The translations under genes were made by a program, and so were the position numbers. Below are positions 50,243 to 57,693 of a stretch of 64,000 bases of DNA, piece by piece. This DNA comes from G963674955 sp963674955 (GTDB lineage Bacteria; Desulfobacterota; Desulfovibrionia; Desulfovibrionales; Desulfovibrionaceae). Where the stretch lies: assembly GCA_963674955.2 (NCBI GenBank), contig CAXXKR010000004.1:248001-312000 (forward strand). The letters run 5' to 3'. Under the pieces are notes generated by a model. That model saw only the letters and a list, made by a program, of their open reading frames with translations, did no database searches and had not been told where the DNA came from. Position 1 is the first letter of the stretch. Each line of letters begins with the position of its first letter.

Positions 50243-51082
50243 TCAAAGGCTGACCTGCTCGAAGGTCATGTCGCGCAGATCGATTAGCGTCAGGCTCCCG
50301 GTCTTTACCGGCATTCCAAGCAAAATTTTTACGGCTTGCGCGCACATGAGGGCGGCCACTGTCGTCACTGTGGCCGAGGGGCAGCCCTGCGTGTCCTCGT
50401 CGGCCGAACCTTGGCCCATGAGTTCCGCCGGACCCGGTCCGCCGGGAGCCACCACGCCGATATAACCGGTCCAGCCGGCCATGGCCCCGGTCACCAGCGG
50501 GACGTTGGCCCTTGCGGCGGCTTTTTGCAATTCAAGCCGGGAATCCAAGCCGCCAAGGGCGTCGATGGCCAAGTTTGCACCCAGCAACAACTTGTCCATT
50601 CCCTGGTTGTCAAGAAAGTCCGCGCAGGCCTCAATATCCACGGCCGGATTGATTTCCAGACAGCGTTCTATGGCTGTTTTCGCCTTTGATGCGCCGAGTT
50701 CGCTCGTTGTGCCGAGAAGCTGCCTGTTGAGGTTGCTTTCCTCGAACACGTCTCCGTCCGCAGCCGCGATTTTGCCAACGCCGGTGCGGGCAAGGATTTC
50801 GAGAATGTTTCCGCCCAGGCCGCCCAGGCCGACCATGCCGATTTTGGATTCAAGCAGCCGAATCTGGTCCTTGATTGACAGGGAGTCCATGTTCCGCACG
50901 TAATGCTCGGGTATAAGGTCCATTCCCAGGGCCTTGATCTCAAGCAGGCGCAGGGAAACGCCGGTTTTCAGGGAAAGGGCGGTCATGTCCCGGAGTCCGA
51001 GGAGCAGGGCCTCACGGCCCGAAGGCAGGCGGGTTTTTTTCGCCATCTTGCAGAGAAAGGACCTGAGGCCGCCGTTGTCCAT
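50243..51082 (-). CDS. moeB: MoeB/ThiF-type MoaD-activating enzyme
   Basis: 279 residues. E1-like adenylyltransferase: MVGLGGLGGNILEILARTGV, then ADGDVFEESNLNRQLL (conserved R and D) and a CPSATVTTVAALMCAQAVKI segment. It adenylates the C-terminal glycine of MoaD. The catalytic-Cys pair for zinc is not obvious, so the class (MoeB or ThiF) is not settled. ATG overlaps the moaD stop (TGATG), which fixes function by context. Confidence 0.85.
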   Translation of the reverse strand: MDNGGLRSFLCKMAKKTRLPSGREALLLGLRDMTALSLKTGVSLRLLEIKALGMDLIPEHYVRNMDSLSIKDQIRLLESKIGMVGLGGLGGNILEILARTGVGKIAAADGDVFEESNLNRQLLGTTSELGASKAKTAIERCLEINPAVDIEACADFLDNQGMDKLLLGANLAIDALGGLDSRLELQKAAARANVPLVTGAMAGWTGYIGVVAPGGPGPAELMGQGSADEDTQGCPSATVTTVAALMCAQAVKILLGMPVKTGSLTLIDLRDMTFEQVSL

Positions 51083-51309
51083 CAGCCGCCGCCCACGGCA
51101 GGGAAGAATCCGACACGGTCTCCTGCCTTGACCTGGGCGTCCAGTTTGCGGCTCACGCCGTTGATGAAGGTGATCTTGATGTCCTTTGTGGGAATGCCCA
51201 GCCTTTCAGCGAGCGAGTTCAAGGTTTCGTTGTCCTCTATGGGAAAATCGTCGGGGTTTTCCGGTGTGAACCGGTGCAGGGTGGCAAAGCATTTCACTGA
51301 AATGTTCAT
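51082..51309 (-). CDS. moaD: MoaD/ThiS sulfur-carrier protein
   Basis: 75 residues, beta-grasp fold, ending AVGGG; the C-terminal Gly-Gly accepts sulfur. FINGVSRKLDAQVKAGDRVGFF is the typical loop and strand. It overlaps moeB and probably feeds MoaE and/or a cofactor used by AOR. It starts 97 bp after the aor stop and beyond a terminator, so it may have its own start or rely on readthrough. Confidence 0.9.
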   Translation of the reverse strand: MNISVKCFATLHRFTPENPDDFPIEDNETLNSLAERLGIPTKDIKITFINGVSRKLDAQVKAGDRVGFFPAVGGG

Positions 51310-51352
51310 GGGGGTGTTTTAGCCGAGGGGGGCGGTCGGGGTCAAACAATTG

Positions 51353-51383
51353 AAAAGGCCCGGAGGGGATAACCTCCGGGCCT
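51353..51383 (-). terminator. Terminator after aor
   Basis: Eleven-bp stem AGGCCCGGAGG/CCTCCGGGCCT with a six-base loop; on the minus strand it is followed by UUUUC. It separates aor from moaD-moeB. Confidence 0.85.
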
Positions 51384-51405
51384 GTGTGATTCATGTCTCA
51401 AATGG

Positions 51406-53136
51406 TTACTTGTCCACTCTTGCGCCTTGCAGCTCATCCGTGGAGAAGCCCCATTCGGCGTTGTGCGGGGGCAGGGCCTCTTCCAGGAAGAACTTGGGAA
51501 GCTGGTCGTCTTCCTTGGTGAAGCCCGCGGCGTCGTTGAAAGCCAACTCATCCTTGAGGATGTTGATGCCTAGGGCCACAACATCGTCAGGTGTGAAGGG
51601 CTGGCCGATGAGGGCCGAAACCATGTCCGCGACCGTGGATACGCCGTCCGCATTGTCCAGGACCGCGAAGGCCACGAACAGGCACATGCCGGTGGCGTCC
51701 ACTGCGGCGGTCGCCACCTGAAGGTTCTTGGACAGCTCGACATTGCCTTCCTTGGAAAGGGGATCGATGTCGCCGCCGACCTTGAGGATGTTCTGGCACA
51801 CGGCGTAGCCGGCAGTGTGGTCGGCGCCCATGGGCGTTGTGGCGTAGGTCACGCCGACACCCTTGACCGCACGCGGGTCGTAGGCGGGCAGTGCCTGGTT
51901 CTTGACCACGGGAACGCGGTCCACGCCGAGCTTCTTGCCGATGAAGCCTGCGCCGTTGCCAAGGGCGTCGGCCATTTCGTCGCCTGTGGCGACCTTGTTC
52001 AGCAGGTCGAGGGCCGCCTCTCCGTCGCCCCAGGGAATGATTCCGCCTTCCATGGCCACGGCAATGGCGTTGCCCATGTCTATGGTGTCCAGACCCAGTT
52101 CGTCGCACATGCGGTCAAACCGGGCGATGACGTCCAGGTCCTTGACCAGGGTGTTGGCGCCCATGGCCCATACGGTCTCGTATTCGAAACCGGAGGTCAG
52201 GTATTTGCCGTCCTTGTCGTTGTAGCACTGGGAGCATTTGATGATGCAGCCTGTGTGGCAGCCTTCGGAGACGACGCCGCCGCGTTTTTCAATGTTCTCG
52301 GTCATCTTTTCGCCGGAGATGTCGGCGGCGTGTTCAAAGCGTCCGCCACGGAAGTTCTTGGTGGGCAGCGCACCGGCCTCGTTGATGATGTTGACCAGAA
52401 TGGCGGTGCCGAATCCGGGCAGGCCCTGGCCGGTTACCGGGTGCTCCTGGAGCATCTGGACCCAGCGCTTGTTTGCGGCCTTGAATTTTTCCGGGTCGGC
52501 GGGCTTGATCATGCCGCAGCCCGTGTCGTCAAGGACGATGGCCTTGATCTTTTTGGAACCCATGACCGCACCAACTCCGCCGCGTCCGGCAGCCCTGGCG
52601 GGACGGCCTTCGGGGTCGGAAAACTGGATGGAGGAAGCCATGCGCAGGGTTTCGCCAGCGGGGCCGATGAGCATTCCCGCGGCCTTTTTGCCGTAGTCGG
52701 CCATGATCTTGTCCATGGCCGCATATGTGCGCTTGCCCGCGATGTCGGAGGCGTCCTTGAACTCCACGCCGTCCTTGGTGATGACGATGGTGGTGAAGTC
52801 GTCGCCGTCGGGCTTGTCTTCAAGGACGATGGCCATCAGGCCGAGCTTGGCCAGCTTCTGGGCGAACTGTCCGCCGGAGTTGGCCTCTTTGATGCCTCCG
52901 GTCAGCGGGGACTTGGTGCCCACCGAGATGCGGCCGGAGTTGGCTGCAGGCGTGCCAGTCAGCACACCGGCGGCTATGACAAGTTTGTTGTCGGCGGAAA
53001 GTGGATCGCATTTGGCGGGAACTTCTTTCAGGATCATTCTTGAAGTTAATGCTCGACCGCCAAGTCCAGCGTATGCACCCATTTCTTCAAACTTAGACTC
53101 TTTTGTTTTCGTGTTGATTCTTAGTATTTTTGCCAT
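51406..53136 (-). CDS. aor: Aldehyde:ferredoxin oxidoreductase (tungsten type)
   Basis: 576 residues from the ATG at 53136 (GAGG 6 bp upstream). It oxidises aldehydes to acids with ferredoxin; the family uses a W-bis-pterin. Features: LGGRALTSRMI, GVLTGTPAANSGRISVGTKSP and the Cys set CHTGCIIKCSQC, with a further Cys (TGMCLFVAF) for the [4Fe-4S]. Its position beside tungstate transport and pterin genes supports W use. It is divergent from the 191-residue unknown gene, and two palindromes lie between. Confidence 0.95.
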   Translation of the reverse strand: MAKILRINTKTKESKFEEMGAYAGLGGRALTSRMILKEVPAKCDPLSADNKLVIAAGVLTGTPAANSGRISVGTKSPLTGGIKEANSGGQFAQKLAKLGLMAIVLEDKPDGDDFTTIVITKDGVEFKDASDIAGKRTYAAMDKIMADYGKKAAGMLIGPAGETLRMASSIQFSDPEGRPARAAGRGGVGAVMGSKKIKAIVLDDTGCGMIKPADPEKFKAANKRWVQMLQEHPVTGQGLPGFGTAILVNIINEAGALPTKNFRGGRFEHAADISGEKMTENIEKRGGVVSEGCHTGCIIKCSQCYNDKDGKYLTSGFEYETVWAMGANTLVKDLDVIARFDRMCDELGLDTIDMGNAIAVAMEGGIIPWGDGEAALDLLNKVATGDEMADALGNGAGFIGKKLGVDRVPVVKNQALPAYDPRAVKGVGVTYATTPMGADHTAGYAVCQNILKVGGDIDPLSKEGNVELSKNLQVATAAVDATGMCLFVAFAVLDNADGVSTVADMVSALIGQPFTPDDVVALGINILKDELAFNDAAGFTKEDDQLPKFFLEEALPPHNAEWGFSTDELQGARVDK

Positions 53137-53165
53137 GTGAACCTCGTCTTGTAGTTTGATATGCT

Positions 53166-53183
53166 TTTTCTTACATAAGAAAA
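53166..53183. promoter_or_regulatory. 18-bp palindrome upstream of aor
   Basis: TTTTCTTA-CA-TAAGAAAA is a perfect 8-2-8 inverted repeat 29 bp before the aor ATG. A two-base loop makes it a poor RNA hairpin, so it is more likely a protein-binding site in the aor promoter or leader. Confidence 0.5.
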
Positions 53184-53241
53184 GCGTTGTTTTGCCTTGT
53201 GCAAGAGACAAATTAACAGTTCCAAGAGAATAGTGTCAAAG

Positions 53242-53277
53242 AAAAAGCATTATGCACGGAAAGGCATAATGCTTTTT
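53242..53277. promoter_or_regulatory. 14-bp inverted repeat overlapping a -10 box between aor and the unknown gene
   Basis: AAAAAGCATTATGC / GCATAATGCTTTTT, separated by 8 bases, then TATAAT (53277-53282) that can be a -10 for the gene at 53322. The placement over the promoter favours an operator, though it could also terminate an RNA in either direction. Confidence 0.5.
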
Positions 53278-53321
53278 ATAATGAATTGGTAGAGTATGGA
53301 CTGGAAAGGAGATGAACATAT

Positions 53322-53897
53322 ATGCGCATGATCAATGTCAAAGTCCAAACAGGCAAGGTCCACGACTGGTTGAAGATTCTGCACAAGGGAGTCGGGCTCA
53401 AGGTCAGGGTGGGCATCGGCCTTGTGGAAATGCTGGTTGGCGAACTTGGCCTGGATCCGGAGTTCATAGATTCGACGGTGAAAACCATTTTTCTCGACGG
53501 CAGGCCGGTGGACGATGTCGAGGCCGCCAAGGTCAAGGGCGGCGCGACCCTCGCCTTGGCGGGGGCCATGCCGGGTCTGGTGGGGGCCTGTATGCGCGTG
53601 AACAGTCCCTTTGCCGGGTTCCGCAGCTCCATCACCTATTCCGGCGGGGATGAGGGGTTGCAAGAGGCGGACGGGGAGATCGAACTGAAGCTTTTCAACA
53701 TGGTCGCGGACGCAGTGGGTTCCGATTTTATGGGGCGCGGCGTAATTGTTCCGGCCAGGCGCGTGGCCGAGGTGCTTGAAGATGATGAAACAAGGGCCGG
53801 TGTACTTTTAATGACACTGGACGGAAGGCCCGTTGACGGGGTAGAACTTGATGGAATTTTGGAGGAGGGGGGGACTGTCTTTTTGCAGGTGAGTTGA
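53322..53897 (+). CDS. Protein of unknown function divergent from aor, with repeated LDGRPVD motif
   Basis: 191 residues. ATG at 53322, AAGGAG about 9 bp upstream. No signal peptide or membrane helix of clear type. The motif LDGRPVD occurs twice (TIFLDGRPVDDVEAAKVKGG and MTLDGRPVDGVELDGIL), each followed by a strand with a small-residue loop (GGATLALAGA; GGTVFLQ). This resembles the last strands of a beta-grasp protein such as MoaD/ThiS, suggesting two linked modules (inference). I do not recognise a named family. It is followed by a terminator and is divergent from aor over two palindromes, so it may be the regulator or partner of AOR. Confidence 0.7.
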   Translation: MRMINVKVQTGKVHDWLKILHKGVGLKVRVGIGLVEMLVGELGLDPEFIDSTVKTIFLDGRPVDDVEAAKVKGGATLALAGAMPGLVGACMRVNSPFAGFRSSITYSGGDEGLQEADGEIELKLFNMVADAVGSDFMGRGVIVPARRVAEVLEDDETRAGVLLMTLDGRPVDGVELDGILEEGGTVFLQVS

Positions 53898-53920
53898 GCG
53901 GCAAGCGGCAGTCTTCTGGT

Positions 53921-53950
53921 AAAGGGCTCGGAGTTTTCTCGGAGCCCTTT
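53921..53950 (+). terminator. Terminator of the 191-residue protein gene
   Basis: Stem AAAGGGCTC/GAGCCCTTT (53921-53929 with 53942-53950), then ATCTTTG. The gene stop is about 25 bp upstream. Confidence 0.75.
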
Positions 53951-53978
53951 ATCTTTGCCGTCCTGAACCGGCCATGTC

Positions 53979-54070
53979 TTACTTGGATTCGACCTTGACC
54001 TTGACCGTCTTGCTCTTTTGGGATTTCGGCATTGTCAGGCTCAGGACGCCGTCCTTATCAAGTCCAAGGA
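53979..54070 (-). pseudogene. 3' remnant of a small heat-shock protein (Hsp20) gene
   Basis: On the minus strand the frame reads LGLDKDGVLSLTMPKSQ-SKTVKVKVESK and stop; the sequence KDGVL-LT-PK...VKV is the end of the alpha-crystallin domain of Hsp20. Only about 30 codons remain; upstream sequence turns into unrelated AT-richer DNA. It marks the left boundary of the accessory patch. From 54071 to about 54,314 I find no recognisable gene. Confidence 0.65.
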
Positions 54071-54349
54071 TGTCTTCAATAAAAATGAATTATCGATGAA
54101 TTTGACAGAGTTAGGGGAACAGATCTGCAAACGGTGCCAGGCCATCCAGGATTCGTTCTCAAAAGCTCATCAGGGCAAAGCTTACCACCAAGGAAAAGGA
54201 GGATTTTGCATTTTTCAGTCCACCTGGAACGATTTTGAAATGGCGTAAAAATTTGATCTCTGTGTTTAGTATATAAACACACGAACCTCTATGTTATTTC
54301 AAGGGAGTTTTCACATGGATACATCAATGTCAGAACGAAAGACTCAGGA

Positions 54350-54853
54350 ATGGCGTTGCAGTTCGTTTCAATCTCGAAGAGAGAGCAGGCGATTCTGCGA
54401 AGAAATTTTTTCAGGGAAGCCGATTGGCTGCCCGGAAGCAACCATAAATTAATTTACTCGGAATCCGGGGTTGCAGAGGATAAGTACATTTTTCCTTTTT
54501 TTGGTTTTGGATTGGAAACTTGGGTCCGTTATGAACACAAATCAAATGATTCCCTAGCCTATGTAAGATGTTCCGAGAATTTGGTAATCGTATTTCGGAT
54601 TGTTTTACAGAACAATGAAAATGGAACAACAGGTATTGAGATTATTTTTCAATTTACCAGTCTGACAATCGAAGGGAACAATATATTATCACAATTGCCG
54701 CGACAGCTGCCTTTTGAAAAAGTTATCAATTCCTTGATTATTATCTTGTCCACGGCAAACAAATCACCGTCGACAGTTCAACGATCCGACCTCAAAACTT
54801 ATTGGAATTATTGGAGGAACAATGAATTGCGAACGATCAGAGAGAAAAGTTGA
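54350..54853 (+). CDS. SRPBCC/START-like protein, copy 1, N-terminus uncertain
   Basis: 167 residues. Shares with the gene at 56567 a helix-grip-like pattern: DWLP, then SESG, a hydrophobic FGxxxWV segment and, towards the end, GNN and F-SL. SRPBCC proteins bind hydrophobic ligands, but no ligand is known here. The ATG at 54350 has no good ribosome-binding site. Better initiation is seen at 54315 (GGGAG 9 bp upstream), in another frame, whose first codons (MDTSMSERKTQEW) resemble the start of copy 3. So this copy may carry a frameshift near 54,340-54,370. GC is lower than the surrounding core genes. Confidence 0.6.
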   Translation: MALQFVSISKREQAILRRNFFREADWLPGSNHKLIYSESGVAEDKYIFPFFGFGLETWVRYEHKSNDSLAYVRCSENLVIVFRIVLQNNENGTTGIEIIFQFTSLTIEGNNILSQLPRQLPFEKVINSLIIILSTANKSPSTVQRSDLKTYWNYWRNNELRTIREKS

Positions 54854-54912
54854 TGCCTTTTTGAAGGGCGGGAAAAAGTTAAAAAGAAAGATTCAGGTTT
54901 TGATTTAGCGCC

Positions 54913-55321
54913 GTACAGAGAAAGGTTTTTGAACAGCTTTGTCCGGCCCGTGAATATGACTGGATTGAGGGGTGGGGTGTGACCTTGTGCATACCTCAAC
55001 AGGATATGCGGAGGATAGTTGCATTTTTACAACACCTCCAAGCAACAATCTGGGGCAAGGAGTTTGGTTGTTTACCCAGTATGTGCCACATGAAAGGGTA
55101 GAACTGCAATCATTAATTCCGCGATTGTAGAGCAGACTCGAATTGATGTGATTGACAATGGTGATGGAACATCAACAGGCGTTTGGAAAATGACGTTTAC
55201 AGCACTTAATGAAACTGGAAATGACATCATCGAATCCATGCCGGACACCAATGCCGATCTTGAGCGGGCTGTTGAAGGTCTTGAGCATTTTCTTGTTTCA
55301 GGTGAATTATTGAAAAGGTGA
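54913..55321 (+). pseudogene. SRPBCC/START-like gene, copy 2, disrupted
   Basis: Three consecutive frames together give the family: first FEQLCPAREYDWIEGWGVTL (to about 54,986), then VHTSTGYAEDSCIFTTPP with GVWLFTQYVPHERVEL (54,987-55,127), then RIDVIDNGDGTSTGVWKMTF and LEHFLVSGELLKR to the stop at 55,321. Each switch equals a -1 or +2 change, so two frameshifts at least. It aligns along its length with the gene at 56567 (EYDWLPNWKCDLL; GTCTAIWVITFSSLDEEGN; LEHYVDTGEL). Confidence 0.8.
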
Positions 55322-55446
55322 TGGCAAAGGAGTTCATAAATACTAATTGTGAGGAATTGCTCTGACAATGGTAAAATTTATTTATAGTAAAAATAACATC
55401 TATTATAAAAAAAGAAAAACTAGAAAGAAAATAAAAGAGTGGTGCT

Positions 55447-55635
55447 ATGATTATAGATAGAAGAAAACTAACAATAAAGTCATTTCCTGAAACTGTTTTC
55501 GAATTTATTGAAGAAATGTCAAACAAATTTTATGTTTACAAAATGTTGGAGATAAAGCCTTTTCTTTTTTTGAGATTTCTTTTTGTTGATGACTTACACA
55601 GTGCAATTCATGGAGTGAAGTTTGATAATCCATGA
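55447..55635 (+). pseudogene. Truncated SRPBCC-like fragment
   Basis: 62 residues, starting MIIDRRKLTIKSFPETVFEF and containing EEMSNKFYVYKMLEIKPFLF, a pattern seen at the start of SRPBCC ligand-binding proteins, then a quick stop. The +1 frame remains open to 55,701 (IIHDELLLNIDNEIRPFKL), suggesting a frameshift in a longer gene. AT content is very high. Between 55,322 and 55,446 and between 55,702 and 55,940 I see only AT-rich sequence without a gene. Confidence 0.45.
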
Positions 55636-55953
55636 TGAACTACTTTTAAATATTGACAATGAGATTAGACCTTTTAAATTAAATGTAAAAGAAGTTTAAA
55701 GTGTATACATGTTTATTTTAAATTCAATTTTTTTCAATTGTGAGAATGGTTGTTACCTTTATCCCAAAGATCGTTATACATTATTTGTCTTTAATTTATT
55801 TATTTTAAATGTTTATTTTTTTGAAAATGTGTATTAATTTTTAATTAAACAATTTTATGTCATATTTATACAGAAAGTATTGCGTATTATAAAAGAAATA
55901 CCTGAAGGACAAGAGCAAAAACAAAAGTAATAAATTTACTAATGGAGTTAAAA

Positions 55954-56406
55954 ATGAAAGGATTTGGTTTGTTGGTTGTGTCTGCCGTTATGAATTTTGT
56001 GGTAACTGCGTTTCACTTTGTCCCAATTGTGATAGGTCCGGAGGCGTATCGAGTGGGAAGAGCTGGAGAGGATATGATTTCCATGTCTGAGGCTGGGTCG
56101 ATTGTGCCCGATTTGATCTCGTTTGGGATTGCCTGTGTCTTTTTTGTTTTTGGTCTTTATGCTCTTTCAGGAGCCGGTAAAATACGGCGCTTACCTTTTT
56201 TATCTGTGATACTTCCGAGTGTTGCCGCCATATATACACTTCGGGCTTTGGCAATCATTCCGGCCTATTTTTTTATACCTGAAGAAATTGTGCTTATTGA
56301 AGTAATCTATGCGATTGCAGCTTTTATTTTCGGCATTTTTCATATTCTCGGCATTAAATATAATTGGCAGAACATACGGCTGCATAATCGCGGCAAGTCG
56401 AATTGA
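55954..56406 (+). CDS. Multi-pass membrane protein of unknown function
   Basis: 150 residues from the ATG at 55954 (GGAG 6 bp upstream; ATG at 55942 is less likely). Four predicted helices (about 2-24, 48-70, 79-99 and 109-135), with few charges and a C-terminal Asn/Arg-rich tail. No family recognised. Lower GC than the core genes; part of the accessory patch next to tRNA-Asn. Confidence 0.65.
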   Translation: MKGFGLLVVSAVMNFVVTAFHFVPIVIGPEAYRVGRAGEDMISMSEAGSIVPDLISFGIACVFFVFGLYALSGAGKIRRLPFLSVILPSVAAIYTLRALAIIPAYFFIPEEIVLIEVIYAIAAFIFGIFHILGIKYNWQNIRLHNRGKSN

Positions 56407-56566
56407 TCTGTAAAGAGATTTTGGCAGCCGTAATATTTATTCACTTGGTAGGTAAGATGTTGCCCGGAAACTGCCTGATGAATTGAGGGTGTTTTAATGA
56501 AGCAAACCAAAAAATTTTCCGCCAGTGTTTAGGGGTAGTGAATGAACAAATATAAAGGAGAACCAG

Positions 56567-57070
56567 ATGAAGACAGAAAGATCAGATGCTTTTATTCAAG
56601 ATTGGAAGGACGAGAAACCAAATTTATCCAGAAGCGGTTACACAATCGGGAGAAAATTCAATACGACTCCCGATAAACTGTTTGCATTATTTTGTCCCAC
56701 AACGGAATACGATTGGTTACCAAACTGGAAATGTGATCTTCTACATTCCGAGTCTGGTTATCTAGAGAGCAATGCTATTTTTAGAACAGATTATTTTGGG
56801 TTTGATGAGGTCTGGGTTTGCGCTAATTATGAACCAAATAAAAGGATGGAGTGCATACGTGTTGCAAAAAGTATAAGTATAAAATTCGAAATTACTGTTG
56901 TTGATCATTATAACGGAACATGTACGGCTATATGGGTCATAACCTTTTCGTCTTTGGATGAAGAAGGTAATCGATTAATAGAAAGAATAATCAAATCTGT
57001 GGAGAATTTTGAACAGGCGATAGACGACCTCGAACATTATGTTGATACCGGTGAGTTGGCCGCACTGTGA
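56567..57070 (+). CDS. SRPBCC/START-like protein, copy 3, intact
   Basis: 167 residues, AAGGAG 8 bp before the ATG. Motifs shared with copies 1 and 2: FCPTTEYDWLPNW, LLHSESGYLESNAIF, EVWVCANYEP, GTCTAIWVITFSSLDEEGN and the end DLEHYVDTGEL. The pattern of strands and a long C-terminal helix fits SRPBCC ligand-binding folds. This is the only copy that is clearly complete. The substrate is unknown; similar small proteins are scattered in environmental genomes (recollection, unverified). Confidence 0.7.
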   Translation: MKTERSDAFIQDWKDEKPNLSRSGYTIGRKFNTTPDKLFALFCPTTEYDWLPNWKCDLLHSESGYLESNAIFRTDYFGFDEVWVCANYEPNKRMECIRVAKSISIKFEITVVDHYNGTCTAIWVITFSSLDEEGNRLIERIIKSVENFEQAIDDLEHYVDTGELAAL

Positions 57071-57305
57071 TTCAAGGTCTACAAATTGTGTGAAATTGTA
57101 GAGTATGATTGGAAAATTATGGGGTCTTCTTCAATATTTTTGGTCTTATAGGTGGTTACACTCGGCAGGTGGCCTTCCGTTTATGGCTTGGGGGGTATCG
57201 TCCTGTCCAAGTTGGCTTTGGCATATCTAGCACTATGCTAAGAACTGCGCGCTAGGGAACCTATTGCCCTTGGTGCGGAAAGGATGTGGTTATAGGATAA
57301 AACAC

Positions 57306-57370
57306 CGGGTGCAAATCGGGTGCAGCATGCACCCGTTCTTGGTAGATTCTGGTAGATTTCGGTAGAATCA
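57306..57370. repeat. Repeats beside tRNA-Asn, candidate attachment region
   Basis: CGGGTGCA occurs twice directly (57306-57313, 57317-57324) and again inverted (TGCACCCG, 57328-57335). Then three 10-bp units, GGTAGATTCT / GGTAGATTTC / GGTAGAATCA, run 57341-57370. The stretch lies just beyond the tRNA 3' end. The rest of 57071-57305 shows no gene. Confidence 0.5.
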
Positions 57371-57410
57371 AAAAAAGGGCCGGCAACGCTATTAAACGTT
57401 GTCAGCCCTT
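57370..57410 (-). terminator. Terminator of the tRNA-Asn gene
   Basis: On the minus strand AAGGGC-UGACAACG...CGUUGCCG-GCCCUU followed by a U run (complement of 57370-57376). Confidence 0.7.
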
Positions 57411-57418
57411 GGTATTTC

Positions 57419-57494
57419 TGGCTCCCCAGCACGGACTTGAACCGCGAACCTAGTGATTAACAGTCACCCGCTCTGCCAATTGAGCTACTGGGGA
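57419..57494 (-). tRNA. tRNA-Asn (anticodon GTT)
   Basis: 76 nt including the encoded CCA (57419-57421). Acceptor TCCCCAG/CTGGGGA, D-arm GCTCAATTGGCAGAGC, anticodon loop CTGTTAA (anticodon GTT) and T-loop GTTCAAGT with GGTTCGCGG before it are all present. Confidence 0.97.
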
Positions 57495-57693
57495 ACATCA
57501 CGCCGAAGCGAGAGCTTGGTCTAATCAAAACTTTGCTTGGCGGTCAAGACTTTTTTTGCGAAATCTTGACCTGCAAAAAGTTCTTGCACTACCGGGGCAA
57601 CCGACATAGGTCTTGACGTCCGTTTGTATATGACTTAGGCAGACTTAATCTCTTGTAAAATTCTAGACTTTTTATTGCTTGGAGCGGATTGGC

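Noticed and set aside
54018..54282. Small open frames on both strands between the hsp20 tail and the first SRPBCC-like gene
   Set aside because: Neither has a clear start signal, known domain or coding look; both may be debris of the breakpoint.
57238..57432. 64-codon frame crossing the tRNA-Asn 3' end
   Set aside because: It includes tRNA and terminator sequence and cannot be a real gene.
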